Assembly: GCA_014825775.1 (NCBI GenBank)
Contig: MVAQ01000044.1
Span: 48,946-112,945 of the forward strand
Reading direction: 5' to 3'
From: Krasilnikovozyma curviuscula
Lineage: Eukaryota; Basidiomycota; Tremellomycetes; Cystofilobasidiales; Mrakiaceae
DNA length: 64,000 nt
A model generated the notes under the pieces. That model saw nothing but the letters and a program-made list of their open reading frames with translations, searched no databases and was not told where the DNA came from. Positions 35,937 to 50,372 of the stretch are shown here, piece by piece. Both the position numbers and the translations under genes were made by a program. Numbering within the stretch: the first letter of the stretch is position 1; the number at the start of each line of letters is the position of its first letter.

Positions 35937-37137
35937 CTAAGCGACGAGCTTGACGACACCACCGGCAGCCTTGATCTTCTCCTCAGCGAGCTTGGAGACA
36001 AATCGGGCCTTAACAATCAGTGGCTTGCCCTCTGGCAGTCTACCCTTTCCGAGGACCTTTCCGTAGCCGAGAGCAAGGGTGTCAAGGACTGGGACCAAGT
36101 CTGAGGAAGCGGAGGCGGATTCGGACTTTGGAACAAGAGTCCAGACTGATTTGTTGATAAAAGAGAATTTAGGAAGAGGAGATAGAGGAAGTTATGGACG
36201 TCAGCGATTTGCGCTTCGATGAGGGACAGAGGAGAAAGACGCCTCGTCGAGGTGGAAACTTTTCAAGAGAAATACTCACGCTTGTCGATGTTGACGATTG
36301 GGCAGTAGTGGGAGTTTCTGGTCAAGTGATAGTGTCTCATACCGACCTTACCGAAGTAACTAAAGTGAAGAAGCAAAGAACGGCAAGGTCAGTCAAGCTT
36401 TTTGGCGAGATTCCAATCGTAGTCTATCATTGATGCCCCACCACTCAACATTGCACGTCTACAGCGTAGAATGGCCAATGAAGAGATAGAGCTCCCCTAG
36501 ATTCATCTACTATCCGTTAAGATTAAAGAAACACAACACTTACCCAGGATGGTACTTATCGAAGTTGGTTCTGTGGTGGTGCTGACCACCGGCAAGACCT
36601 CTACCACCTGGATGTTTTCTGTGCTTTCCTACACGACCGTGACCGGCCGAGACGTGTCCTCTGTGCTTACGGGTGTTGGAGAATCGGGTTGGCCTAGAGG
36701 AGTGATTTGATATTTATTCAAGTTTTGTAGGTTCGAAGTGGACGTAGTGATGAGCAGGGGGTATTCGGTAAGATCAGAGGTTGAGAGATGATGGTTGAAA
36801 GTAATGAGAGTTGAGGGAAAGCAGAGGAGGAGTAGAAGAAGGGTAAACAGGCAGTCAGTTCACCTGTAGACTCCTCTAGACACTACCAGTTCCAACCAGC
36901 AGCCATTTCACCAGACCCGATGCCAGGACAACACAGCAACAACAGCAGTGAAAACTCCTCCTTCATTTCAAACCACTAGCTTCAAGATTTCATCATCTCA
37001 TGCCTCTAAACCAGCTCCTGTCATCCCAGAGCTGACACCCTCAATTCTTCGCCAAGTCCCATCCTTCGTTTTCACTGCTGCTGCTGTAGTTGGTGTCTGG
37101 TAAAATAGTCTGCTGATGCTGTGTAGTCTACTTACAT
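35937..37137 (-). CDS. RPL28: 60S ribosomal protein L28/L27a (uL15)
   Basis: A cytosolic large-subunit protein, [20 protein letters not shown] then [22 protein letters not shown], with [16 protein letters not shown] and an end [10 protein letters not shown], about 148 residues. The first coding exon consists only of AT of the start codon. AT at 37137-37136 is followed by a GTAAGT donor, and the 442-nt intron (37135-36694) ends in CTCTAG directly before GCCAACCCG, giving AT|G CCA ACC. Three further introns follow, including one after YHPG and one inside the codon after NIDK. I see no in-frame ATG in exon 2 that would give this N-terminus. A fallback start near 36897 would add six residues atypical of the family. 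Confidence 0.95.
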
Positions 37138-38572
37138 CTTGAGTTTCCTTGAGGTTGCTGGAGATTCCAAGCTTACGCCCCAGCAGCCAGTGTGTTCTGA
37201 ACGCCGCGAGCGTTGCGCGAGTGGCAAAATTTGTGACCAAAACTGTATAGTTTTGAATTACCGTCATAAACTGTTGATTATGTTTCCATAGCTGTGGTCT
37301 CTATCACTGCACAGTGCTCTGTTAATCTAGAGGAAACGCCTGACTGGAGTAAATAAACCCCCGCTGCTGAAAGAAGACTTCTTACCTCCAGGGTTTTTCT
37401 CTCCTTAGCGGTTCTCTTGGTACCTCTGGCATCAATATGATGATAATTTGGCCTCTCACTTCAAGAAAGTAATGAATTATGCAGCAAGATCAACAAGTTC
37501 TTTGAGAAACGAGTCTGCAATAGCTTTGCTGTTGTCGCCTGCGCCGAGTAAATAACCAATTATGGAACCGTGTTTGACCTCTCATTGGCTGTTTTGACTG
37601 AGCATCTGTTTATTAAATAAATATTATAAGCGAAGATGTGAAGCTACCAAGTCCTCCTGCTCCTTCGAATTGACACAAAAAGGTCCAACTGTAAGATGTT
37701 GCGCTCCATCGACGAAGTGCGATTGTACTCAATTCAGACAAGCACGCTTTGAAAACATGAGATCCAACTACTGTCTTTGTACATGGATGCGAAAAATGTA
37801 GGCTTCAATTATTTGCGACACGAGATGCATGCGCGACGATCCACAGGTCTGGGTGCAGTACTACACAACAAACCATCACGGCGATGCTCTGACTACTACA
37901 GACCCCAAAAGCTTCTCATGTACTTTCAGCAGGCCTTTGGGGTTTAATTTTTATTCAAAATAAGAATAGATATGCGGAAAACAGAGTAAACCGATCTCCT
38001 CATCTAAGTACCGAAAACACCCAGTATCAATTTAATGAGAATTGGAAAGATCGGGACGGCATGACAGGTTCGTCAATTGAAGTGATTTCAATTTTTTATT
38101 AAGAAATAAAGCAAGAATCTGGAGAACGAAGCAAAGTAAGAAAACAAAAACAGGGTTGGACCTGCAGGGGAGAAACCGCATGTAGATAGACAAGTACGAC
38201 AGTAGGTCCTTCTTTCCATAGTGGACTGAAACAATACATTTTTTGAGCAGGTTGGTGTCGAGTTGGGTACAGACAAGGGGTAAAATGGGGTCGACACGAA
38301 TGTTTGTTGGAAACACACTTATGACTTCATGATGGGAGGTGCGGTGAGTGAAAGTGGATTGTGGGATCGAGATGGGGTTGGCTGTTTTGACTGTCCTTTT
38401 GGATTTTTATATGTTTCTTTTTTCATTGGTGAGTGTGAGATACACTTTGTTATTTACAAGAGGCTGCTCTGCTTCGACAACTGAAAGATGAAGCAAGCGC
38501 GATCAGTACAACGGCCACTCCCTCTTCTCCCCATATGCAAACTCACTTTGAATCAACAAGCACTAGCCAAGA
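37138..38572. other. Intergenic region between L28 and the Cys3-like gene
   Basis: About 1.4 kb with no recognisable gene. It should contain the L28 promoter and leader and the 3' region of the bZIP gene. The bases from about 37600 to 38450 are AT-rich and carry only short frames. Confidence 0.4.
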
Positions 38573-39592
38573 CTACGCTCGTACTCTCTTCTGGCTCTTC
38601 TCAACCTCAGCCTCAACCTCCCTCTTGACGCCGGCGACTACGCTGCCGTTAGGAATGGCACCTGAGCTGACAACCAGGGTCTTGAGCCATTCGTTCTCCT
38701 TTCGCAGGCTCGCGACTTCCTTCTCCAGAGACTGAGTACGCGCTTCGAGGTCGCCTGTTTGGCATGCAACAGAGTTGACAGAGAGAAGTTAAAGGCGATT
38801 GAAACAGTTGGGTGGCGGACCAAAGACAACAGCATAGCACGACCAGTCACAGGAAGAAAAGGGAAAAAGAAACAAAACATTTCAGGTCAATATCCATCCC
38901 ATCGAAGGAAGCAGAAGGAGTGCGCAGAAAGAAAAAGTTCAACGTACGAGATTTCTCCTCCAACGCTTTTTCTCTCTCCTTCTTCTTAGCCCGGAATCGA
39001 GCTGAGGCTGCAGTGTTTCGACGACGTTTGCTGTAATGAGAAAGAAAGAAGATCGCAAAGAAACAAGGAGAAGGATGCAGGAAAGGAGTCAGCTTTTTTT
39101 GTAAACCAAACGAGCGTTGCCTAGCGGCCGAAGACAAACACAGCAGATGCGCCCGCCCACGAAGCGCTTCGGGTAACAAAGAAAGTATACATACTCTTCT
39201 TCGTCGACGACACGATCTCTGTTTGAGGAGAGGTGACCAGGGGTCTCAGCCGTAGCAGGGGTCGATGCTACGAAACTGGAGGGTGTTTGGTCGTTCTGGG
39301 CAGGGATGGACGGCAATGACTCCACCGCGGCGAGCAAACTAGCGTCCATCGTTGAAGGGGCCCATTCCTGTGGTACGATTCTGCTCCAGTCAAATTCATC
39401 TATTGCTGGTGCTGATGTAGAGGACGAGGCGATGGCGTCCTGCTGAGGGAAGGCTGTGGGCTCGTCGAATCGGAAGTCGACGTTTGTCCAGAGTTCTAGT
39501 TGCTTCGAGAGCTCTTCGTCGTACAGAATGTCATTCTGCTGCTGCTGAGGAACAAGACTGTTGAGTCCTGCAAGACGGAAGGGAGCTGACAT
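38573..39592 (-). CDS. Cys3/MetR-like bZIP transcription factor
   Basis: An N-terminal activation-type region rich in Ser, Pro and Asp precedes a C-terminal bZIP. The basic region KRRRNTAASARFRAKKKERE contains the N-x2-AA-x3-R signature and closely resembles Cys-3/MetR/Zip1 proteins, which activate sulfur-assimilation genes. The zipper continues across two splices: SRDLEARTQSLEKEVASL, then RKENEWLKTLVVSSG. Three exons are inferred, with joins at DEE|D and S|R. The total is about 240 residues, typical for the group. The sulfur role is by family resemblance; a general stress bZIP is the alternative. Confidence 0.8.
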
Positions 39593-40005
39593 CTTGATTG
39601 AGATTTTTCAGGGGGTACAAGTCGACGAAAGGAATCGAGGAGGGGAGCTTAGTAAAAATCGTGCTTGGGTGTGGCAAAAAGGCCAATTAGGGCGGGCGAT
39701 TGGTAATGCGTTAAACTACCGTTAACATAGGCAGATACACGGCAGATACGGGTTGACATTGGTTCGGATATGACTTCCCATATGTATTGTTGGATGTCTT
39801 TCGAAAGAAGGGACAAACCTGAGCGGAAGGACACCAAGTTGTATGTATACAAGAAATAGGACCGCCTCTTCCTGACCAATCCTGACCAAACATGTCTAGA
39901 TTGACCAAAAACAAGAAGAGGAAGAAACCTACAGAGGTTGGTGTGTTGATTACGAGGAGTAGTGTCGTGAGTCCATGTAAAAGGCTGCTGAGCGCGCCAT
40001 AGGAT
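39593..40005. other. Intergenic region
   Basis: Promoter side of the Cys3-like gene and 3' side of the mitochondrial SSB gene. No exon or distinctive motif seen. Confidence 0.35.
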
Positions 40006-41826
40006 TTACTCGCTTGCGGACCCTCCCTTCTTCTGGAGGACGTTGATCTCGACTAGAGTAAAGAACGGGAACAAGTTCGTGTTAGTTGAATTGAGTTATA
40101 AGAGGTAGAGGCCAAAAGCGAAAACAGAGCGGATCAAAGAGATGTGGAATGAAAACAAATGTGGAATATTTCCTGCTTCCTTTTGTGTCGACGACGGAGA
40201 GGGAGAAACAGTGTAGAATTACGGTTCTCATAACTCCCAAAATGAGGCCTACTTAAAGGTCCACTTTGCGGAAAAGTCATCTGGATGCTCCCACGCACCC
40301 ACCATGCCACACAGAATACAACCTCCGTCACAAGCACCCTTTTCACTGGACACCCTTCAAACCGCACCCACTGACATGATTTAGGAGAAAAAAAGAGCGC
40401 CCATACTATTTGTCTGAGCTTCTCGTCACGAGAAAAGAAGACCAGAAAGAATTCTACTGCCAAGGGGCCAATCCCTCCAGAATTGATCCACTTCAATCCC
40501 ATCACAAACCGACAAAGAATCAGGAGAAGGGCGGTCACTACAACCAACATTAAAATTGGGTTTATCGCAGAATACAGGAGGAGGTGCGAGAATGTTTGTG
40601 ATGCGCACCCAAAGCATCGCTCAGCGAAGAGACGGATGATAAAAGCGCTGCGACTCGTCCCTGTTAACTTCCGACTGCCCCTGCCATCAAGAGCTCCAGC
40701 AGTTCTTGAAGTCACAGCATCCAATCCAAAACCACAACATACAATCTGAATCGAAGAGCAGAGACAGAGAAAAACCCATCCGAAGGAGAAACAGTAAACT
40801 CACCATGAGTTAGATCTAGCCTCTGGATAGGGTAACCCCCGTCATTTTCATACTCAGTATCAGTGAGCGAAGCGTAAGCTTCACAGTGAACAAGATCCCT
40901 ATCTCCACGACCGAGCGAGCGTCAGCGAGCGTTTGACCAGAAAGAGAGAGGAGAAGGGACGGACCCTTTTGACAAGTTGGCTTTGGAGATTCTTTCGACC
41001 GCATAAGAGGGCACGAGGACTCGGAAGAAAGATGATTTACGTTCTGGGTAAGCTGTGTAGCGTGGAAGGCGGTCAACAGTGGAGATCATGCACAGGGAGA
41101 GAACCCAACGGAGAAAGAAGATATGAGCTTGTTTTCATCAACAAAGAACCATATAACGAGACAAATCGTCAATTTCCCCAAAAAGGAAGACGTCACTCAC
41201 AGCCATCAGCGTTCTTAGTAACATTTCTCGCCTCGTTCGCAGCGACGGTGTACGTGCCGTATGAGGCATCATTTTTGGTCGACGTCTTGGTCTCAAAGTC
41301 CTTAGTTAAGCGGCCAATGATGGTCATTTTGGAGAATGAGTTGAAAGACTGGGTGGTTTCGTCATTGAGTAGGAAGTTACATTAAGGAATGAATCGGTTG
41401 AGGTTGGGATTGGGACCGTGGATGGTGAATGATCAATCAGTTATTGGAAACAAAGTAGGTCATATCGTCATGGAGATGGATTTTCCAAATAAAACATAAG
41501 AATGAGTTGAAAATGAATCCATTGATGGATTTATTGGCATGTCCGAGGAGTTTAATAAAAGGATACGACGAACGCGTCGAGTGGGAAAACGGATTGATTT
41601 TCGTATTCGAGAGGTATGAGTGAGCCATAGAGCAACAGAGGATGGTCAAAGCGATGATAAACATGCACCAAAACGGATAAGAAAGAGAAGAGGAAACATA
41701 ACCAAATCAAGGTCAGCGACTTCAACTTCCTCTCTAGGTTCGATTAGGTAGGAGAGAACGTACCCTGGCAGCTCCGATCGACTGAGCAGTAACCTTGGAA
41801 GACGATCTGAGAGCTGAAGAGAACAT
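40006..41826 (-). CDS. RIM1: Mitochondrial single-stranded DNA-binding protein (Rim1-like)
   Basis: This is a small OB-fold protein that coats single-stranded mitochondrial DNA during replication. Exon 1 encodes a Ser/Arg-rich presequence (MFSSALRSSSKVTAQSIGAA). Exon 2 starts the OB fold, FNSFSKMTIIGRLTKDFETK then ASYGTYTVAANEARN, where SKMTIIGR matches the conserved strand 1. Later exons encode SSFFRVLVPSYAVERISKAN, KGDLVHCEAYASL and IQRLDLTHV, and the last ends EINVLQKKGGSASE. The introns are long for this window: the last one is 751 nt (40803-40053) and holds an open 196-codon frame. The gene is divergent from the Rab gene. Exon joins in the middle are less certain than the ends. Confidence 0.75.
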
Positions 41827-42187
41827 TTTGTTGGGTCCAAGATGGGATTAGGGGATGAGACGTGATGGATGTCAATAGCACACTCGATTCGAAGGAGAAA
41901 TCGTGAGGGCGTGCTGCTGCGTTTTGTTTTCGTTTTTGTCTTTAAGCTGGGTGAGATGAATTTCATTCATGAGGTGATAGATGATAATCTGGATAGGTAC
42001 GAAGGAGAGACTTCAAAAGTTTAAACTCATCGAACTTCTGTGATTGTCATCCATCCCATCCTTCTCTGCTGTCATTGTCTTTGTGGCGTCGCAGCCGCAA
42101 AGGTCAGAAAGTGGTGCAGCGGGAGGACTTCACCTCGACTTCCGCATCCCATCCCATCTCATCCGACCCTGTGTTTAATCTCACGAT
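41827..42187. promoter_or_regulatory. Shared divergent promoter of SSB and Rab8/Sec4 genes
   Basis: A 361-bp gap between two divergent start codons. No specific factor site is recognised. Confidence 0.4.
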
Positions 42188-44031
<1,844 letters not shown>

Positions 44032-44454
44032 GATCTTAGGATCTTTTAGTCTCTGTTCCACCTTTGCTTTCGGGTGCCGGTGGTGGCCAGGTGATGTTAA
44101 TGATGTGACGAGTGGTTTCCTTTGCTTTTCTTTTGACTCATCATTTACCTTCTTGTTCTTTTCTTCCCTCTTCTTTGTCTGTCCTTTTTGTTGAGCGTGG
44201 AAACTGAACGTACAATATGACATGATCAGGACCTAATTAAATCCTTTCTCAATCCACTGCAAGCCCTCGCCACGCGACATCACTGTCCCCACATTTTAGA
44301 CCCACATACTTGCTCTGACCGTCAGCTCATCTTTGCCATTTCGCCACCAGGCGCCATAATATTCACAAAGTTCATCTCATATCCTTTGTTAAGTGCAGTT
44401 GCTCGGTTGCTTCAACCCAGATCGTGTGTGCTCAGTTAGACCGAACGGCCTGAT
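44032..44454. other. Intergenic region
   Basis: 3' region of the Rab gene and promoter of the methyltransferase. No exon recognised. Confidence 0.35.
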
Positions 44455-45665
44455 ATGGGTTACTCTCTCCCTCACTCCCTCCCAACGCCCCTCTTCAGAA
44501 CAATTTCCATTTTCCCTCGTCCACGATTCCTATCAACCTCTACCACCCTTGAATTCGCTCCGTCGACCATACGGATGCGAACCCCATCACACTCAGAAGG
44601 ACATCAGGCGCTACCTGGAGGGCCAGCGTCGAATGCTAAGCACCTCAGCTGGGAAGACGACTGCCGCCGGAGTGACGATTACTTCAACAATTTTCTCATT
44701 CCTAAGGATGAGGTGTTGGAGGGTGCGTTGAGGCGCTTGGGCGAAGCTGTAAGTTCATTCGCTTCACCAACTGGTATATACAGTGAATGGGCAGCTGATG
44801 GATGGTGATGCGCAGGGAATGCCAAATGTCAGCGTGTCCTGGGCTCAGGGAAAACAGCTGACTATTCAAGCCCGGGCTATTAAAGCCAAGACTGCGCTTG
44901 AGATAGGGACATTGGCGGGGTTAGTAACGTCTCCACTTTCCCTGGTGAGCATGTAGCTCTCTTGCTCGCGTGACCATGTAGATTGGCTAGTTAATCCTGG
45001 ATTGATAGATTCTCTACGATCTGCATTGCCAGAGGGTTGGTTGAAGGTGGTCATATCGATACAATTGAGATAGATCCCAGGCACGCAGAGGTCAGTTCAT
45101 ATTTCCTCTTCTCTCCCTTTACCTGTATTAGCTCACCTTAAACGAAACTCTTGCATCTTTGCTCCGATATGTATCCCTTCATTCACTCTCAGATCGCCAA
45201 AAAAAACTTCGAAGCGGCAGGCTTTGCATCAACCATCTCGATCCACGTCGGGAAAGCCGCGGACGCGCTGTCGACCTTCCCCTTACCATCCCAATCCAGA
45301 ACATACGACTTAATATTCATTGATGCTGACAAGCCCTCTAACCTGACATACTTCAAACATGCAGTACGCCTCAGCCATCCGGGCACAGTCATTATCCTTG
45401 ATAACGTTATTAGAAACGGGAAGGTTGCAGATCCTAGTGAGGAGGGTAGTACCGTTCAGGGTGTAAGAGATGTGCTGGTGTGGTTGAAGGAGAGGAGGGA
45501 GAAGGGGGAAGAGCCGGCCATTGAAGCGACCGCGATTCAAACTGTCGGCGAGAAGTGGTGGGAGTGAGCATCTCTTTTTTTTTCTTCTTGACTCGTTAAA
45601 TTGAATCTAAACGAAACCAATTTTTGGGTCTTTCTAGTGGTTATCTAATGGCTATCGTAACTTGA
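44455..45665 (+). CDS. Cation-dependent O-methyltransferase (family 3)
   Basis: A SAM-dependent methyltransferase of the catechol/caffeoyl-CoA type. The SAM-binding loop is ALEIGTLAGFSTICIA, followed by an acidic IDTIEID, metal-binding FIDADKPSN and ILDNVIRNG, all typical of the family. Natural substrates in fungi are poorly defined, so I do not name one. A last intron after KWW is needed: it restores DGYLMAIVT, the usual end, whereas reading on would stop at KWWE. Start 44455 adds a Ser/Arg-rich leader (MGYSLPHSLPTPLFRTISIF) that could be a mitochondrial presequence. The in-frame ATG near 44572 would give the more usual length. Confidence 0.85.
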
Positions 45666-46339
45666 GCCTAGATAGTGTTCGCCTTTGAGAGCCAGTGGAA
45701 GATGGACTTGGGTCCCGATTAGAGATCAAATGGTGGTTTAGCATATATATATTTTACCTTGTTGAAAACGTATGATAACGAGTCTTCTTTTCTGCATTTT
45801 CAGAATCAACTCACCTTCGCTGACATACAAAGAGAGTTCATCTCTGGGCAAAATGTAACCCAAAAGAGTTTCACATCAAGGGGCATCCACACTTATCGCC
45901 TTGTCGTTAGTCAAGCTACATGACCTTGCATTGACTAATTCACATCTATTTTATCAAAGTTGCACCTTAATACCGGATCTATTCTGTAACTATAAACAGA
46001 GTTGGCTCTTGTTCTCACAAACATCCTCTCGAATAGTTTTATGGCTCCTTTCCCGAATATATACAGACATCCACCAAGAGTCCCTAACATCTCGAGAGTT
46101 CACAACACAACCGTGGGGAAAATTCGACCAGTGCGAACATCATTACAAAGTTTCGGACTGAATGGCTTTGAGATTGCAGCTCAAAATAAATAATATAGGA
46201 GAACGATGCTGTAATTTAGCTTTATTCATACAGTGTCCTAGATGATACAAACAAAGCGAGAGAGTGTGATAATGCTACTGCAGCGTAAATTAGAGTGGCA
46301 AGTACAACAAGATGGTAAACGAGTGGTAGGTTGTTGAGT
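45666..46339. other. Convergent intergenic region
   Basis: 3' flanks of the methyltransferase and histidine-kinase genes. No exon recognised. Confidence 0.4.
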
Positions 46340-49300
46340 TTACAGCTGGTTAAGGACGATGTTGGTGAGTGCCTTGAGCGAGACTGGTTTCGTGAAGTAC
46401 CTGTCCACATCAGGAAAAAGTAGATCAACGGTCAGCAAGAGCGATAAAGCTGTCAGAGTGAAAGTTATATTTACCCATCCACTCCAGCGGAGAAAGCATC
46501 CTCTCGATCAGAATCAGCGCCTAAACCTGTCAGCGCGAATATTTTGAGTCGGCCACCTTCATCACCTCGACTCTTCTCCAGCGCTCTGATCATTCGAGTG
46601 GCTTCTTTACCATCCCGCCTTGGCATGGAGATATCCATGAGACACACACTAGAAGAAATTGTCACTATTAGAAAGCGAGAAAAACTATGGAAACAAGGTA
46701 TCGAGGACTACTTACTCGTAGTATCCGGCAGGATGTGCAGCGAACAGATCCACACCTTCTACCCCATCAACAGCCTCGTCAAACAAAAACTTCTTCTTCT
46801 TCATAAAAGCTGCAAGCAGCTTCCTGTTGATGGAGTTGTCGTCTACGATGAGGACTCTGGGTGCTGTCGAGGGTCCCACAGGTGGAAGTGCTGGCTCCGA
46901 TAAAGAGTCGTTTGAAGTGTTTCGCGTAGAACCTGAAGTAGAAGTAGAATCCCAAGCTGAAGGATGCTCACTTGACGGTGTGCCAGACCGTGTGGTGAAG
47001 ACAATGGGCGACTCGATAAGTGGCAGCGGCGATTGGTCGTGCGTGGAAGCGGGCCTGTGCATAGCAGCATCAAGGCAGAGACGAATTGCCGACTCCAACT
47101 TCCCGGAACCACTATATTAGTGAAATCAACATTTGGAATGATGAGAAAGACGCAATGGAATGAGCCAAACAAAAGTGAATACTCACCAAGGCTTGAACAA
47201 CACTTTGATGTACCCTCCAGCCTGTTCATACTGGACAAGAAGTGAAGAAATATTCCGAATCTTGCGAGAGCAAGTCATATAGATGATAGGGATAGGATAC
47301 CCATACGTGGACTTAGAGTTTCGAAGGTGATGTTCAACAGCGGAGATTGATTCGTTGACGATGATGAAGCTAGCATCGGTTGAAAATTGTGGAAGGACTT
47401 TGATATTCCACGAGTCCAAGTTAGACTGGATTACTTGTGATAAGAGAACTTGACCAGTTTGATCCTGTTCAAAGCCCTCGAGGTATGTTGAAACTCGCGG
47501 TAGAGGCCGGGGTGAAAGGGGTGGAGAACCGGTGCACTGGACTTCTGCACTGAATGTGAGCTTTATTTCTGTCCCTTTTCCTTCTTCAGATTGCACACTG
47601 TACCAGTTGGGTTGATTAGACACAAAATTGAATGGAAACAAGAAGTCAGTGATGGACTCACTCGACAGTTCCATCCAGACGCTTCGCGATAGAATCAACG
47701 ATAGCGAGTCCTGAAGAATAGGTGAACGTATGCTTCAGTAGAGATACGATGAACATACTACCAGGTCAAGTCAAACACTCACCAAGACCAGTGCCCTGAC
47801 TAATACTGTCAGCCTGAGCGAAAGGAGAGAAGAGGCGATTCTTGAGGAATGACTTTTCGATGCCTTTTCCAGTGTCAGTCACACAAAGTTCAAATGTCGC
47901 ACTGAGAGGATCAGTAGAGGATGGAGAGGCTCGTAGAGAAACATGGATGTAGCCAGTCTTTAGCAGCAAAGAAAGAAAAAAGTCAGCGATTTGGATAAGT
48001 TACAGAGGAGGCCAGAGGTGCCCACCTTTGTGAACTTGCTGGAGTTGTTGAGGAGATTCATTAGGCATCTTCTGATACCTCCAGAATCACAGCGAGCTTT
48101 CCAAAGGTCCTGAAGGAGCAGAAAACAGAGATTTCCTTTAATCGACGGCAGTCAGCTCCAAGGACAGACTAAAACTTACTTTTTGAGAGGGTACTAAATC
48201 GATGACATATTCAACCTCAGAGAAACCCTCTGATGGGACCCGCTTCAAAGATGGTGTCGATGAGGGCGGTTCATACGCAGTACCGATGATTGACTTTTCC
48301 TTGGAGGATTCATGTCCAAAACCAACAAAACAAGACTCCACAGCTTCTTCTATCAGCAATGAAAGATCAGTTCTGTAAAAAGAACACCGATGAAGCGTAC
48401 AATGTCAGTACAGCTCTCCTCAAAACCACCGAGGCATTTGTCCAGCTGGGAGAAGCGCACTTACACGGCAAGAGTAGGGTCCATCGCTTCGTCTTTCTTC
48501 AAACGCGTGAAATCAAGAACATGGTTGAATGTCTCAAGTAGGTTGTGAGAGCACGTCTGGATTGTGTGGAGATAGCTGAGCTGAGTCTCCGTCAAGTCCG
48601 TGTCATGTAACAGCTCTGCAGCAGCTGAGACACCATGAAGCGGGCTCCGAAGTTCGTGCGACATCTATACAGCATAAAGTTGTCAGCACACGTGAGGATA
48701 GGTCGCAAAGCCAGATGTGGGGACGAAAGTACTCACATTAGCGATAAACTGGGCTTTGGCCTGGTCCGCCAGCTCAACCTTCCTCTTCTGAATACAACTT
48801 AGCACAACCAAACCCGTTGTGAGCAGGTAGTTCTTTTCAAAATCCTCGTCGAGGTTCGGCGCGCTAATGCGGGTGCTGTGTGCGACAACGAGGATGAACG
48901 GGTTGCCGTTCGCGTTGAAGATAGGGGCACACAGCGACTTCTCGGCATCTTTTGGGAGGTACGCAGAGAGCCATGAGGGAATTTGAGGGGATTCGTATAG
49001 ATTGCCGTTCGGTGAGGTGGTCAGGAAGTCAAACAGCGCTTGTTGTGATGCGGGTATTAGTGGGACTGGAAGGATGTCAGTCCCGAAGTTTCCTAAGACG
49101 GATAACGAACAGTCGAATACTGAAGGTGGAAGGTCCTCATCTTTGACATAGATGCTTCCTGAATTCCTCATGTCGGCGCTGGACCTCGCGAGGAACCGTT
49201 TGAAAGATGGGGTTTGAGGTTTGAGACGGAAACCATCTGCTGATAACTCTAGCGATGAAAGATCAAGAATAAAGCATCCGTCTGCACCGAGTGCTTCGGC

Positions 49301-50372
49301 TGTCATTCGAGAGGCTGAATTGTACACGTCGTCCATGGATTCTCGCTTCGAAGTCATCGCAAAACAGTCGCGCGTGAACGCATCGAGTTTCTCCTGTATC
49401 TCGTTCCTATCGATGACACAAAAAATGAGGATAAATAAAGAAAACAGATTCATTGAAAGTTTCGAACACTCACTTGTGAAGTATTATAGCGGCTTGCCGC
49501 GCCTGCGTCAGGAAGTCTCTCGCCATGAGCGCGAAGTCTGACAGTAGCTCTTCGTCTGCTACACTGAACGAAGACCTCGGTCTCGGATCTAAGAGACATA
49601 TTGTACCTATGTTTAATCCGTCTGTTTAACGACAAGAACCGAGAATCCAGCAGGCTCCACGTCAGAGTCGCATGTAGACGTAGAAAAAAAAACCAGTTCT
49701 GACCTTCTGTTTGAATAGGATGGCCAACGTAGAACTTGATATTGTTGTTGACGACTTCGGTCTGGATAGAACATCAGGCTGTCAGAGAATCCATCGAGTT
49801 TCAAGTAATGGGAGGCAAAACAAACGTACATTACGTTCAAAACGCCAGTCGCTCTTCGGGTCTGTAATCACAAGTGGCTTCGATTCCTTCTGCAATACTA
49901 CGTGAGCAGCCAAACCCGTGTTCCTTACAAACTTCTTTGCGTCGTGTCCCTCTGAAATTTCGTTTTTGTCGTGAAGGAAAAATACAGGCGGCCAAAAAAT
50001 GTGCGAGGGTTTATCTGACGTCAGTGATCAACGGAGGGGCGGTCTCTGGCAAGGTTCCAGACAATTTTAATCGAAGGACTTACGAGCAGCCTGTACGAGG
50101 ACTTCATCGTCGCCTACCAAGTTGATGAGCACACACCGGACATCAAATGTCCTCTGAATCAGCTTGGACAGCCGTTGAAGTGAAGTTTGGCCTGACGTCG
50201 TCTTGTCGCCCGTGAGCTGGTACTTCTTCATTGCCTTCAGTCGCCTGCTCTCATTCTCGGGTTTGGGAGCCTTAAGAAAGTTGATCAGATTGTATTCTGC
50301 TTCGAGAGACCCGACATTGGAACCTGATCGTGATAACGCTGGTCTCGCTGGTGTCTGTCGACCATGCCACAT
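46340..50372 (-). CDS. Cytosolic GAF-type hybrid histidine kinase
   Basis: A fungal two-component sensor that autophosphorylates on His and relays to its own receiver and then to an HPt protein. Domains in order: a first GAF-like domain introduced by ESRRLKAMKKYQLTG and TFDVRCVLINLVGDDEVLVQ; a second GAF-like sensor region (about 48700-49400, ALGADGCFILDLSSLEL); HisKA with the phospho-His in SHELRSPLHGV; HATPase with N box NLLNNSSKF, VTDTGKGI and the G box GTGLGLAIVDSI; then a C-terminal receiver with VLIVDDNSINRKLL, phospho-Asp in CLMDISMPRRDG and Lys in FTKPVSLKALT. No membrane helices are seen, so it is probably cytosolic. Many introns. The start at 50372 follows a CTATAG acceptor-like site, so a leader exon is likely. 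Signal sensed is unknown. Confidence 0.93.

Noticed and set aside
36855..36995. ATGATGA and CTGA boxes on the minus strand in the L28 first intron
   Set aside because: Spacing of about 130 nt and only a 4-bp offset stem; not convincing.
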